Positions 51,057-60,682 are shown, counted from the first letter of the stretch. The stretch is DNA of 64,000 nucleotides from Oscillospiraceae bacterium (GCA_009780175.1 WRAO01000009.1:20971-84970); one strand, 5' to 3'. Numbers and translations are program-made. Notes: generated by a model from the sequence alone, not told the origin.

Positions 51057-51671
51057 ATGTCGAGAGAACGGAGAAACTATACCGCGGGATCAAGCGCATA
51101 CGACCTGGACCGCGTAGGCGCTCTGCCGGAGATTGAGTACATTGAATATGAGGAACCCAGACGCGGAGAGCGTCCTCGGCCTGCTCCGGATCCTTCCCCG
51201 GAGCGGGTAGGGGGACGGGTAGCGGCGAGAGTCAAAGAAGAGGCCCGGGCGAACAGGCGGCAGACGGTGCCTGTGTTCGGGATTTTTGGTTGCCTGCTTG
51301 CCGGGATGCTGCTCTTGTTGGTGGTCCTCTCTCATATGCAGCTGGCGATGCTCTCCAGCGAGATCGTGCAGACAGAGCGGCAGATGACAAACCTACGGGT
51401 TGAGGCTGTCGAATTGCTGGCCGTGCACGAGGCCGTGTTCTCCCGAGACGAGGTGGAGCGCTTTGCCCGCGAGGAACTGGGTATGGCGGAGGCCACGCGG
51501 GGCCAGGTGGTGTTCATCGGCAGCAGCGTGAGTGGGGATGTGGCGGAGGTTCTGCGCGCAGAGGAGCCGCAGTCCTTCTATGGTATGGTGGACCATGTGG
51601 CTGGTCTATTTGGAATCCTGCAAGAGTCTTGGGGTTCTATCTTTGGACGGCAGGACAATATATTGGACTAA
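51057..51671 (+). CDS. ftsL: FtsL-type cell division protein
   Basis: The 204-residue protein has a charged N-terminal cytoplasmic part, one transmembrane helix (about residues 75-95, FGCLLAGMLLLLVVLSHMQ) and a coiled-coil extracellular segment ending in RFAREELGMAEATRGQVVFIG. This is the FtsL/DivIC layout at the position always occupied by ftsL, after rsmH. It is longer than the usual ~120 residues, with extensions at both ends. AAAGGAG upstream of the ATG, and a 38-bp gap from the corrected rsmH stop, support this start. Confidence 0.88.
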   Translation: MSRERRNYTAGSSAYDLDRVGALPEIEYIEYEEPRRGERPRPAPDPSPERVGGRVAARVKEEARANRRQTVPVFGIFGCLLAGMLLLLVVLSHMQLAMLSSEIVQTERQMTNLRVEAVELLAVHEAVFSRDEVERFAREELGMAEATRGQVVFIGSSVSGDVAEVLRAEEPQSFYGMVDHVAGLFGILQESWGSIFGRQDNILD

Positions 51672-51698
51672 GGTGTATGGAAGTAGGGGAGTTTGCGC

Positions 51699-53999
51699 AT
51701 GGAGAGAGGCAGAAAACGGATAACCGGAACGCGAACACAGCTTTGGCGCCGCACGATGGTGCTCATGGCGGTATTTGGCGTTTTCACGTTTATTCTGCTG
51801 GGCGCTCAACTCTTTTCACTTCAGATTTTGCAACACCACGAGCTCGAACAGCGCGCCATCGCACAGCAGATGCGCGAGATCACCGTTTCGGCGAACCGCG
51901 GGACGATTTTTGACGCGAATGGGGCCATCCTTGCCCAGAGCGCCAGTGTGGAGAATGTGTTTATCGACCCCAATACGATCTATCGGTTGGAACAGGACGG
52001 GGCGTTGATCGCGCGAAATCTCGCGGCGATCCTCGATGTGGATGAGCAAATGATCCTCGCGCGGATGCAAGATAGGGACTCGCAGTTCCAGACGATTCGG
52101 AGTCGGATTGATCGGGATCTCGCGGATGAGGTGCGGGCTTTTATTGCGGAGCATGAAATTCGTGGCGTGCATTTGGAGCCTGCGGTTTTGCGGTATTTCC
52201 CGCACGGGCGCACAGCTTCGCATGTGCTCGGATTTGTTGGCGCGGATGGGACCGGGATGGGGTATGGTGTCGAGGGCAGCTTTGACCGCTACCTCACCGG
52301 CGTCAACGGCAGAATTGTCCGATTGACCAACGCCAGGGGCGGCGCGATGTTGCGGGCCAGCTATGAAAACTACTACCTCGCCCAGCCGGGGCATGACCTG
52401 CATCTTACCATAGATGTGAACATCCAACGGATCATGGAACGGCATATGAATCAGGCGGTGTACGATTTTGACCTGCAGGCCGGCGGTTTTGCCCTGGCTA
52501 TGCAACCCCAGACAGGCGCGATTTTGGGGATGGTCAGTCTCAACGATTACGACCCCAATAATCATGGGCGGCTCTCTCCGGAGCGGATGGACGCGCTTCG
52601 GCAGCAGTACCCCGATAACGACGAGGCCTTCTGGGGCGCGGTAATGCGGGAACTCGAATATAGCTGGCGGAACAAAAACATCGGCTACAGCTATGAGCCG
52701 GGCTCTACCTTTAAGATGCTCACCCTGGCGATTGCGCTGGAAGAAGGAATTATCTCCCCCGACAGCGACCGTATCTTCTATTGCGGCGGACACATGGATG
52801 TGCCCGGACGTGAAGATCCGGTGCATTGTTGGAACCGAAATGGGCATGGGCCTTTGACCTTGACCCAAGTAATGCAGCGGTCTTGTAACATCGGTACGGT
52901 CATGCTGGCGATGGAGATTGGGCCGGATTTGTTCTTCCAGTATTTGCAGGCATTTGGCCTGTTTGAGACAACGGGCATTGATCTCAGCGGCGAGATGATG
53001 GGCCTGGTCTGGAGCGAGGCAGACTGGAACTCGTTTATCGGATACGGAAATTTCTCGTCGTTGGCGGCTGCTTCTTTTGGACAGACGTTTACGCTCACGC
53101 CTATCCGTATGGTGACACTTACCAGTGCGTTGGTGAATGGCGGATATATTTTGGTGCCCTATATTGGGGAACGCGTCGTCGCGCAGGATGGGACTGTGGT
53201 GCGGGAAGGCGAACGCGTGGTTCGGCGGCAGGTGATTAGCCGAGAAACCAGCGAATGGGTTCGCCACTTTATGGAATCGACCGTGGCCGATCCGCTGTGG
53301 GGTACGGGCAGCAATGCCGCTGTGCCGGGATTCCGCATCGGCGGCAAGACCGGTACCTCTGTCGATACCGTCTTGGAAGCATTGACAGGGCGGACGGAAT
53401 ATGTGCTCTCCTTTGTGGGGGTGGCCCCGATGGATAGTCCGGAGATTGTGCTCCTGGTGGCGCTCCAGTCTCCCGGCCCGAATAATACGACCTATCCCTC
53501 CGGCGGCCAGATGGCGGCGCCCTTGGCGGGGAGAATGTTGGCTGAGATTTTGCCCTATCTCGGGGTCGCCTCCCAGTTGGGCGACGAAGAACGCGTGAAT
53601 GCGCAGGTGCCATACGTCCGGCGGCAGACGGTAGAGGAAGCAAGAGCCGAGTTGATCGCGGAAGGGTTCCGCGTATTGATCCAAGGAGACGGCGAAATCG
53701 CGGGTCGGCGGGTTGTGGACCAGATGCCGGCCGGCGGCGCGATAGTCATGGTCGGTACGGAGGTAATCCTCTTCCTCGAAGGGGCGCGTCCGGAAGGTGA
53801 AGTGACCGTGCCGGATGTGACGGGGCTTCGATATCAGGAGGCCAGAGCGGTATTGGAAGCGCGAGGTCTGTATGCGAGCCGGAGCGGCGCCGCGGCGAAT
53901 CATAACGCGATTGTAGTATATAGTCAGTCCCGACAGCCGACGGAGGTTGTGCGGCGCGGGACTGTGATTGAACTGACACTGATTGATATAAGCCGTTAG
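51699..53999 (+). CDS. spoVD: class B penicillin-binding protein with two PASTA domains (SpoVD/Pbp2B-like)
   Basis: The 766-residue protein has an N-terminal membrane anchor and a dimerisation domain (ITVSANRGTIFDANGAILA). The transpeptidase domain has S-x-x-K in EPGSTFKML, S-C-N, and K-T-G in GGKTGTS. Two C-terminal PASTA repeats begin VPYVRRQTVEEARAEL and VPDVTGLRYQEARAVL. It cross-links septal or spore-cortex peptidoglycan with the FtsW/SpoVE-type partner downstream. PASTA-bearing class B PBPs in this position are PbpB or SpoVD; only one is present here. ATG 51699 has AGGGGAG at good spacing. Confidence 0.93.
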   Translation: MERGRKRITGTRTQLWRRTMVLMAVFGVFTFILLGAQLFSLQILQHHELEQRAIAQQMREITVSANRGTIFDANGAILAQSASVENVFIDPNTIYRLEQDGALIARNLAAILDVDEQMILARMQDRDSQFQTIRSRIDRDLADEVRAFIAEHEIRGVHLEPAVLRYFPHGRTASHVLGFVGADGTGMGYGVEGSFDRYLTGVNGRIVRLTNARGGAMLRASYENYYLAQPGHDLHLTIDVNIQRIMERHMNQAVYDFDLQAGGFALAMQPQTGAILGMVSLNDYDPNNHGRLSPERMDALRQQYPDNDEAFWGAVMRELEYSWRNKNIGYSYEPGSTFKMLTLAIALEEGIISPDSDRIFYCGGHMDVPGREDPVHCWNRNGHGPLTLTQVMQRSCNIGTVMLAMEIGPDLFFQYLQAFGLFETTGIDLSGEMMGLVWSEADWNSFIGYGNFSSLAAASFGQTFTLTPIRMVTLTSALVNGGYILVPYIGERVVAQDGTVVREGERVVRRQVISRETSEWVRHFMESTVADPLWGTGSNAAVPGFRIGGKTGTSVDTVLEALTGRTEYVLSFVGVAPMDSPEIVLLVALQSPGPNNTTYPSGGQMAAPLAGRMLAEILPYLGVASQLGDEERVNAQVPYVRRQTVEEARAELIAEGFRVLIQGDGEIAGRRVVDQMPAGGAIVMVGTEVILFLEGARPEGEVTVPDVTGLRYQEARAVLEARGLYASRSGAAANHNAIVVYSQSRQPTEVVRRGTVIELTLIDISR

Positions 54000-54027
54000 A
54001 GACACTGACACGGAGGAGGAACAGAAG

Positions 54028-55491
54028 ATGAAACTCAGAAACCTGATGAAAGACCTCGAGACGGTAGCTGTGACAGCGGATTTGGACATGGAGATCAGCG
54101 ACATTTGTTACGACTCCCGAGCTGTCTCGGGCGGGGAGTTATTCGTGGCCATTGAAGGCCTCGCGGTGGATGGGCACCAGTATATCGCGATGGCGGTGGA
54201 GCGCGGAGCCGTGGCGGTTGTCTGCCAGCGGGTACCGGAGATTGCGGTGCCTTATATCTTGGTAGAAGACAGCCGGACGGCGTTGAGCCTCCTCTCCGCC
54301 GAATACTTCGGCCACCCGGCGAAGGAGATGAAACTCCTCGGCGTCACTGGAACAAATGGAAAGACGACGACCACACTGCTACTCAAGAGCGTGCTCGAAC
54401 AATGCCTCGGCGCCAAAGTAGGTCTGATCGGAACCAATGAAAACATGATAGGCGATTGGATTTTGCCGACCGACCGGACAACGCCGGAGAGCTATGTATT
54501 ACAAAAACTGCTCCGCCAGATGGCGGATGAAGGCTGCACTTACGTAGTGATGGAAGTCTCCAGCCATGCCCTCGCGCTCTCGCGGGTGGCGGGTCTGCGT
54601 TTTGCGGTGGGCGTGTTTACGAATTTGAGCCAGGACCATCTGGATTTTCATAAGAACATGGACGACTATGCCAAGGCGAAATCTCTGCTCTTTACGCAGA
54701 GCACCCAAGGTGTCATTAATATCGACGACAACTACGCGCAAGTGATGCTCTCGGCCGCGCGGGCCGGCGGCTGCCACGTGATGAGCTTCTCGGTGGACAA
54801 GAACGAGGCGGATTTGATGGCAAAAAACATCCGGCTGAAGACGGGTAGCGTGGAGTTTTCCGTGCTGGTGCCGGGTGAGATTCAGCGGATGGTATTGCAT
54901 ATCCCCGGTGAGTTCTCGGTTTATAACGCGTTAGGCGTTGTGGGCTGTGCCTGCTGTCTCGCGATTCCGCTGGAGAAGACGGCGGATGCTCTGGCGAACG
55001 CGAAGGGCGTACGCGGCCGTGTGGAGCCAGTAGAGACGGACGGAGATTATACCATCCTGATCGACTACGCGCATACGCCGGATGCTTTGGAAAACGTGCT
55101 GAAAACCGTGCGCGGATTTGCGGAGGGCCGTGTAGTGACCTTATTCGGCTGCGGCGGCGATCGAGATAAAACAAAGCGCCCCCTAATGGGCGAGGCGGCG
55201 GCACGGCTTTCGGATGTTGTGATTGTGAGCTCGGATAATCCGCGCACCGAAGTGCCGGGGCAGATTATAGAAGATATCGTGGAGGGGTTGAAAAATTCGG
55301 AAACTCCTTACGTAACGATAGAAGACCGTCGGGAAGCCATCCGCTACGCCATCGACAACCATCAGCCGGGAGATATTATCATCCTGGCGGGGAAGGGACA
55401 TGAGACATATCAGGAGATCCAGGGAGAAAAGCATCACCTGGACGAACGCGAGATCGTCGCTGCGCATCTGGCTCAGAGAAAGGGTGCATGA
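54028..55491 (+). CDS. murE: UDP-MurNAc-L-Ala-D-Glu:meso-diaminopimelate ligase
   Basis: The 487-residue Mur ligase has the ATP loop GVTGTNGKTTTT, the carbamylated-Lys region DYAKAKSLLF, and the substrate-specificity motif D-N-P-R (SDNPRTEVP). That motif indicates meso-diaminopimelate rather than lysine. CYDSRAV near the N-terminus and AGKGHETYQ at the C-terminus complete the set. RBS GGAGGAGG. The stop overlaps mraY by 4 bp. No murF follows, unlike the usual order. Confidence 0.97.
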   Translation: MKLRNLMKDLETVAVTADLDMEISDICYDSRAVSGGELFVAIEGLAVDGHQYIAMAVERGAVAVVCQRVPEIAVPYILVEDSRTALSLLSAEYFGHPAKEMKLLGVTGTNGKTTTTLLLKSVLEQCLGAKVGLIGTNENMIGDWILPTDRTTPESYVLQKLLRQMADEGCTYVVMEVSSHALALSRVAGLRFAVGVFTNLSQDHLDFHKNMDDYAKAKSLLFTQSTQGVINIDDNYAQVMLSAARAGGCHVMSFSVDKNEADLMAKNIRLKTGSVEFSVLVPGEIQRMVLHIPGEFSVYNALGVVGCACCLAIPLEKTADALANAKGVRGRVEPVETDGDYTILIDYAHTPDALENVLKTVRGFAEGRVVTLFGCGGDRDKTKRPLMGEAAARLSDVVIVSSDNPRTEVPGQIIEDIVEGLKNSETPYVTIEDRREAIRYAIDNHQPGDIIILAGKGHETYQEIQGEKHHLDEREIVAAHLAQRKGA

Positions 55492-56501
55492 TGCGGGAGT
55501 TGTTACTTGGGATTCTGGTGAGTTTCGTTGTGACGGCTGTGTTCGGACGATTTCTGATCCCGAAACTCAGAGAGATGAAAGCGGGCCAAAGCATCCGCGA
55601 AGATGGGCCGGTCTGGCACATGGCGAAGCAAGGGACGCCTACGATGGGCGGGCTCATGTTCATTGTCGGCATCGGCGCGGCGATTGTCACCATCGGCTTT
55701 GCTAGCATCCAGGCGGGCAGATGGGGGCATATAATTGTCTTCGGCTTTGCGCTCCTTTACGCGATCATCGGCTTTTTAGACGATTATGAGAAACTAAAAA
55801 AGAAGCAAAACCTCGGCCTCACCATGTCGCAGAAGTTTTTGATCCAACTCGTGGTAGCCGTCGTGCTGGTGCTGGTTCTGCGGCTCCAAGGCTTTTTGTC
55901 TCCGAATTTGATTATCCCCTTTACGGGTCACACGCTGTTTTTGCCGGAGATCGTGTATTTCATCTTCGCCGCCTTCGTAATTGTGGGCACGGTGAACGCT
56001 GTGAACATCACAGATGGGGTAGATGGCCTGGTGACGGGCGTGAGCCTGCCCGTGGCACTCTGTTTCGGCACCCTCGCCGTCCACTGGGGCGCGATGTATA
56101 CAGAACTCTCCCTCTTCGCCGGAGCCCTCTTTGGCGGACTGTTGGCCTTTTTACTATTCAACTTCCACCCCGCAAAGGTGTTCATGGGCGACACCGGATC
56201 ACTCTTCCTCGGCGGCGCGATCTGCGGTCTGGCCTTTGCGATGAATATCCCCCTCATTCTCATCCCGCTCGGGATTGTCTATATTGCGGAGACGCTTTCG
56301 GACATCATCCAATTCGCCTACTACAGAGCCACCGGCGGGAAGCGGTTCTTCCGGATGGCGCCGCTCCATCACCACTTTGAGATGGGCGGCTGGTCAGGCA
56401 AGAAGTGGAGTGAGAAAAAGGTCTTCTTTGTGTTCAGCTTGGTGAGCACGATTTTTGCGGTGATTGCGTATTTGTCGATGTATTTGCGATATAGCATATA
56501 A
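55488..56501 (+). CDS. mraY: phospho-MurNAc-pentapeptide transferase
   Basis: The 337-residue, ~10-helix membrane enzyme has the MraY signatures GTPTMGGLMF, the Asp-rich LDDYEKLKKKQNLGL, NITDGVDGL and FMGDTGSLFLGG. The metal-site histidines are in MAPLHHHFE. It makes lipid I at the cytoplasmic membrane face. Two overlapping ATGs (55488, 55491) are possible. The next expected gene, murD, is absent; a palindromic repeat pair occupies the gap before ftsW. Confidence 0.98.
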   Translation: MMRELLLGILVSFVVTAVFGRFLIPKLREMKAGQSIREDGPVWHMAKQGTPTMGGLMFIVGIGAAIVTIGFASIQAGRWGHIIVFGFALLYAIIGFLDDYEKLKKKQNLGLTMSQKFLIQLVVAVVLVLVLRLQGFLSPNLIIPFTGHTLFLPEIVYFIFAAFVIVGTVNAVNITDGVDGLVTGVSLPVALCFGTLAVHWGAMYTELSLFAGALFGGLLAFLLFNFHPAKVFMGDTGSLFLGGAICGLAFAMNIPLILIPLGIVYIAETLSDIIQFAYYRATGGKRFFRMAPLHHHFEMGGWSGKKWSEKKVFFVFSLVSTIFAVIAYLSMYLRYSI

Positions 56502-56537
56502 ACTGTTCGGTAACTTCGATGCGTCGTTAAACATAAA

Positions 56538-56606
56538 CGCGGGCGAACACAGTTCGCCCTTACGAAGAACCATTGCCCGTGTAAGGGCGAACTGTGTTCG
56601 CCCGCC
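56538..56606. repeat. family A palindromes, inverted pair between mraY and ftsW
   Basis: GCGGGCGAACACAGTTCGCCC-TTAC (56539-56563) and its inverted partner GTAAGGGCGAACTGTGTTCGCCCGC (56581-56605) face each other around ~17 bp, so the whole can fold into a large cruciform. It sits exactly where murD would be expected. Confidence 0.8.
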
Positions 56607-56642
56607 GAGACATTGTGTTTTACAAATAGGAGGTGAGCAAAA

Positions 56643-57845
56643 ATGGATGAGGCGAGACGCCCCCCGCGATCATTTGGGCGAGAACTCGGACGAGAAGAGC
56701 GGATCCGGGCGATGGATAAAGCCGGGGTGCGAAAAGGGCCGATTGATCTGCCATTTTTTCTGCTTGTCCTGCTCCTGCTCGGCATTGGTGTTATCATGGT
56801 GCTTTCCGCCAGCTTCGCCAGCGCCTATTACGACGTGGGCCGCGTAACGGGCGGAAACCCCACGCACTATTTCCTCCATCAGGCGGTATTTGCGCTCTCT
56901 GGTGTGGCGATTATGCTGTTGGTGAGCCGCTTGCCGACGGCTCTGTTCAGTCGGCTCTCTTATTGGAGCATGCTGGTCGCGCTGTTTCTTCTGCTGATGG
57001 TGCTTTTCATCGGCGTCGAGGGCGGCGGCGCTTATCGGTGGATCAGCTTGTTTGGGATTACTACATTCCAGCCATCGGAGCTTGCGAAAGCGGCGGTGGT
57101 GCTTTGCTTTGCGAAGATGATCTGTGAGAAAAAAGAACAGATGCAGACCTTCCGGCACGGAATTCTGCCCTTCGTTATGCTCTTAGGCGTGATCTCGCTC
57201 CTGCTCTCGCAACAGCCGCACCTTTCGGCTATGGTGATTATTCTGGGTATCGGCGTGATTATGATGTACCTCGGCGGGGCCCATTGGGCTTGGTTTGCCG
57301 GAGGTCTTGGCGGTATGGCAGCCGGGAGCTATATTCTGATGACCCAATTCCCGCACGCCTCAATGCGTCTGATCGCTTGGCAGGACCCGCTGCAAGACCC
57401 GCTGGGGATCGGCTGGCAGATTATTCAAAGCCAGCTCGCCATTGGGTCCGGCGGACTGCTCGGAGTCGGGCTGGGGCAGTCTCGGCAGAAATATCTGTAT
57501 TTGCCCGAAGAGCACAACGACTACATCTTTGCTATCGTCGCTGAGGAACTGGGTTTTATCGGGGGCGTGTTGATTTTGTCGCTCTTTGCGATCCTCATCC
57601 TCCGCGGCTTCTGGATCGCCATGCACGCGAAGACAAAATACGCGGCGCTGATCGCGGCGGGTATGACCGGGCTGCTCGCGTTGCAGGTATTCTTGAATGT
57701 CGGCGTTGTGACGAACCTGTTGCCGCCCACGGGGATTTCTTTGCCCTTCTTTAGTTATGGAGGTACGGCCCTATGGCTGCAACTTGCCTGTATGGGGGTC
57801 GTGTTGAGTGTTTCCAGGGAGATTCCTGTCAAACGAGCAGGGTAG
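56643..57845 (+). CDS. ftsW: SEDS peptidoglycan polymerase FtsW/SpoVE
   Basis: The 400-residue, 10-helix SEDS protein has a ~35-residue charged N-terminal extension. Motifs include MVLSASFASAYYD, FQPSELAKAAVVL, LPEEHNDYIFAIVAEELGF and LPPTGISLPFFSYGGTA. It polymerises glycan strands with the class B PBP encoded upstream. Its place in the dcw cluster before murG suggests FtsW or the sporulation paralogue SpoVE; sequence alone does not separate them. GGAGGTGAG precedes the ATG. Confidence 0.95.
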   Translation: MDEARRPPRSFGRELGREERIRAMDKAGVRKGPIDLPFFLLVLLLLGIGVIMVLSASFASAYYDVGRVTGGNPTHYFLHQAVFALSGVAIMLLVSRLPTALFSRLSYWSMLVALFLLLMVLFIGVEGGGAYRWISLFGITTFQPSELAKAAVVLCFAKMICEKKEQMQTFRHGILPFVMLLGVISLLLSQQPHLSAMVIILGIGVIMMYLGGAHWAWFAGGLGGMAAGSYILMTQFPHASMRLIAWQDPLQDPLGIGWQIIQSQLAIGSGGLLGVGLGQSRQKYLYLPEEHNDYIFAIVAEELGFIGGVLILSLFAILILRGFWIAMHAKTKYAALIAAGMTGLLALQVFLNVGVVTNLLPPTGISLPFFSYGGTALWLQLACMGVVLSVSREIPVKRAG

Positions 57846-57900
57846 GTTTTTCTGTTAGTTTCGCATTGTTCTGTCGAACTTGGTGAACTGTTTTTCTTTC

Positions 57901-58097
57901 AGCCTTGCTGGCTCGTAGGCTGAATGCCCTGCCGGGCGGGCCTTCTTTTTGGGTCGCCAAAAAGAAGCAAAAAGGCGATTTAAGAGAAACCATATGGTTT
58001 CTCTTAAAAAGCTCTTCCTTTTGACTTTTGGTTTGTGCGCGTTTGGGGTTTAGGGTTCCGCCTGCCGGCGGAGGTTTGTGTCGCTTTCGGGCGTGTG
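57901..58097. repeat. large hairpin-rich interspersed element, second (partial) copy
   Basis: Its left part (57901-58030) is the reverse complement of the right part of the element at 34902-35312: GCCCTGCCGGGCGGGCCTTC, the palindrome AAGAGAAACCATATGGTTTCTCTT and CCTTTTGACTTTTGG. It ends with GGTTCCGCCTGCCGGCGGAGG and TCGCTTTCGGGCGTGTG. It lies between ftsW and murG, and its end is just 29 bp from the murG TTG start. Confidence 0.85.
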
Positions 58098-58125
58098 AAT
58101 TGTTATTTTGGATGGGGGATAGGCT

Positions 58126-59256
58126 TTGCGGTTTTTATTTACTTGCGGTGGCACCGCGGGGCATATTTATCCGGCGATTGCTGTCGCCGGGCGGATTCGG
58201 GAACTTATGCCGGATGCCGAGATTCTCTTTGTGGGCGCGCGGGGCAAAATGGAAACAGAGCTCGTACCGCGTGAGGGCTACGAAATTCAGACGGTACAGA
58301 TTACCAATTTGCAGCGGCGGCTCTCGCCGAAAGGGATTCTCCACAATCTCGGAACGATAAAAAATCTCTTTGTTTCCATGGGAGAGGCAAAGCGGATTTT
58401 GAAAGAATTTAAGCCAGACGTAGCCCTCGGAACGGGCGGCTATGTCTGTTTTCCCGTGTTATATCAGGCCGCGAAACTGGGCATTCCGACAGCGGTGCAC
58501 GAATCCAACATGGTGCCGGGGTTGACGACGAAACTGCTCGCAAGCCGGGTCGATCGGGTCATGCTGGGCTTTGAAGGAGCCGAGAAAGCCTACAATCGGC
58601 GTGATGGGGTGGTATATACCGGCACGCCCGTCCGCGGTGCGTTTTTGGGACTCAACCGAGAGCAGGCGCGGGCAGAACTTGGCATCCCGACGGACAAGCC
58701 TCTGGTAGTCTCCTTTTGGGGCTCTCTGGGCGCTTCAAAGATGAATCTGGCCATGCAAGAGCTGATTTGGCGCAATTATGAAGACCAGTGCTTTTACCAG
58801 GTCCACGCCACCGGCGGCGGAGACGCGGGACTCTACGCGATGCAATCGGCTTTAGCGGCAAAAGGCGTAACCGCGCCCCTAGATCACGGCATTGATATAC
58901 GGACCTACATCTACGATATGCCAAAACGCATGGCGGCGGCGGATTTGATCCTTTGCCGCGCGGGGGCATCGACCTTGGCGGAATTGACCGCGCTTGGAAA
59001 ACCCGCCGTTTTAGTGCCATCGCCCTATGTGACGCACAATCACCAGGAAGAAAACGCCAAGGCGCTCGAGCAAGGCGGCGGCGCGGCGATGCTGCGGGAA
59101 GCGGACGCCGCAGGGGAGACGCTCTACAGGACGGTTACAGACTGTCTCGCCGACGCGGGCAGACTTTCGGCGATGCGTGAGGCCATGAAGCGTATGGGAA
59201 ATCCCGACGCGACAGAGGCGATCACGAAGATAATCTTAGATATTATGAAACAATAG
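58126..59256 (+). CDS. murG: UDP-GlcNAc:lipid I N-acetylglucosaminyltransferase
   Basis: The 376-residue GT28 glycosyltransferase has the N-terminal G loop FTCGGTAGHIYPAIAVA, GTGGYVCFP, HESNMVPGLTTK and the C-terminal donor site CRAGASTLAEL with HNHQEENA. It converts lipid I to lipid II on the inner membrane face. It starts with TTG (GGGGGAT 8 bp upstream), an inefficient codon, right after a repeat element. No in-frame ATG gives the conserved N-terminus. Confidence 0.96.
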   Translation: MRFLFTCGGTAGHIYPAIAVAGRIRELMPDAEILFVGARGKMETELVPREGYEIQTVQITNLQRRLSPKGILHNLGTIKNLFVSMGEAKRILKEFKPDVALGTGGYVCFPVLYQAAKLGIPTAVHESNMVPGLTTKLLASRVDRVMLGFEGAEKAYNRRDGVVYTGTPVRGAFLGLNREQARAELGIPTDKPLVVSFWGSLGASKMNLAMQELIWRNYEDQCFYQVHATGGGDAGLYAMQSALAAKGVTAPLDHGIDIRTYIYDMPKRMAAADLILCRAGASTLAELTALGKPAVLVPSPYVTHNHQEENAKALEQGGGAAMLREADAAGETLYRTVTDCLADAGRLSAMREAMKRMGNPDATEAITKIILDIMKQ

Positions 59257-59400
59257 CCCTTTTCATCGAACGGTACCTCATAGCCCCCTTTCGCATAGGA
59301 TAGCGCAGGAAATTGTTCCGTGCCGGGGTTTCAAAGAGGCTCAATCCAATCCGGTGCTTTGCGGGACTATCCTCATCTATGCTTTCGGGGGACACACTCA

Positions 59401-60660
59401 ATGGGAAAACTCAAGATACATGGCGGACACACACTGGAGGGCAGCCTCCAAGTGCAAGGGGCGAAAAACAGTGTTTTGCCTATTCTGGCGGCTGCGATCT
59501 TAGTCCGGGGCGAGAGCTTGCTGCAAAACTGCCCGGACCTAAAAGACGTTGACGCCGCACTTTCGATTTTGCGCTATTTGGGCTGCACGGTCACACGGAC
59601 CGGCAGCGATGTGCATATCGACTCCACAACCCTCACGCGGCACGATGTACCGGATGAGCTCATGCGGGAGATGCGCTCTTCCGTCATCTTCCTCGGCGCG
59701 ATTTTAGGCCGGACCGGAGAGGCGACTCTCTCCCTGCCTGGCGGCTGCGAATTGGGTCCTCGGCCGATCGACCTACATCTCGAAGCGCTCCGAACCTTAG
59801 GCGCGACGTTGGAAGAAGTGGGCGGGAATATCGTTTGCCGAGCGAATCAACTCGTCGGCGCGCCGATTTATTTGACCAGCCCAAGCGTCGGTGCGACGGA
59901 AAACGCGATGTTGGCGGCAGTCCTCGCGCACGGCGAGACGGTGATTACAAACGCAGCCCGGGAGCCGGAGATTGTAGATTTGCAGAATTTTCTTGTAGCG
60001 GCGGGCGCGGAGATTTCTGGCGCGGGGACGCCGACAATCACCATCCAAGGCGGTAGAGAGATGCGGCCTGTGGCCTATCGCATCATGCCCGACCGGATCG
60101 TGGCGGCGACCTATCTCTCCGCGGTGGCCTTGACGGGCGGGCGCTTAGAATTGCGCGATATTGTGCCCGAACATTTCGAGACAGTAATCCACGCGCTCCG
60201 GATTGCCGGATGCGAAATCACCCTCCATGGGCAAGACCTAACCCTGACCTCTACCGGCCGCCTGGAAGCCATCTCCCCGCCGGTGATGACCAGACCCTAT
60301 CCCGGATTCCCGACAGACGCCCAGCCCTGCCTGGTGGCGGCCTCGGTGAAATCAAAGGGGACGACGGTGTTTATTGAGAATATATTCCAAAACCGCTACC
60401 GCTATGTGGAAGAACTCTGCCGCATGGGGGCCGACATCAAACTAGAAGGCCGCGTGGCTGTGGTGACAGGGGTAGATCGGCTGGTGGGTACCAGCGTATC
60501 GGCGACAGACCTGCGCGGCGGCGCCGCACTCGTCGTAGCGGCCCTCGGCGCAGAGGGTGAGACTTTAATCAGCGAAGTGGACCACATCGACCGCGGCTAT
60601 GACGACATCGCGGCAACCCTCCGGACCCTCGGCGCTGATATTGTATACATAGAATCATAG
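59401..60660 (+). CDS. murA: UDP-N-acetylglucosamine 1-carboxyvinyltransferase
   Basis: The 419-residue enzyme has KIHGGHTLEGSLQVQGAKNSVLP at the start. The catalytic (fosfomycin-target) Cys is in the PGGC-x-x-G loop, here GGCELGPRPIDLHL instead of the more common GGCAIG, and PGFPTDAQPCLV is also present. It starts peptidoglycan synthesis by adding enolpyruvate to UDP-GlcNAc. It begins at ATG 59401 (GGGGGA upstream); the open frame extends left without an RBS. murA after murG is common in this cluster in Firmicutes. Confidence 0.96.
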   Translation: MGKLKIHGGHTLEGSLQVQGAKNSVLPILAAAILVRGESLLQNCPDLKDVDAALSILRYLGCTVTRTGSDVHIDSTTLTRHDVPDELMREMRSSVIFLGAILGRTGEATLSLPGGCELGPRPIDLHLEALRTLGATLEEVGGNIVCRANQLVGAPIYLTSPSVGATENAMLAAVLAHGETVITNAAREPEIVDLQNFLVAAGAEISGAGTPTITIQGGREMRPVAYRIMPDRIVAATYLSAVALTGGRLELRDIVPEHFETVIHALRIAGCEITLHGQDLTLTSTGRLEAISPPVMTRPYPGFPTDAQPCLVAASVKSKGTTVFIENIFQNRYRYVEELCRMGADIKLEGRVAVVTGVDRLVGTSVSATDLRGGAALVVAALGAEGETLISEVDHIDRGYDDIAATLRTLGADIVYIES

Positions 60661-60682
60661 GGGCGAACTGTGTTCGCCCGCC
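60660..60682. repeat. family A palindrome copy between murA and divIB
   Basis: GGGGCGAACTGTGTTCGCCC begins at the last base of the murA stop codon. Same family as 866-891 and 56538-56606. Confidence 0.75.

Noticed and set aside
51816..54104. A 762-codon open frame on the minus strand opposite the PBP gene
   Set aside because: It mirrors the codon bias of the real gene, has no RBS and no recognisable domain; the + strand protein has complete PBP motifs.
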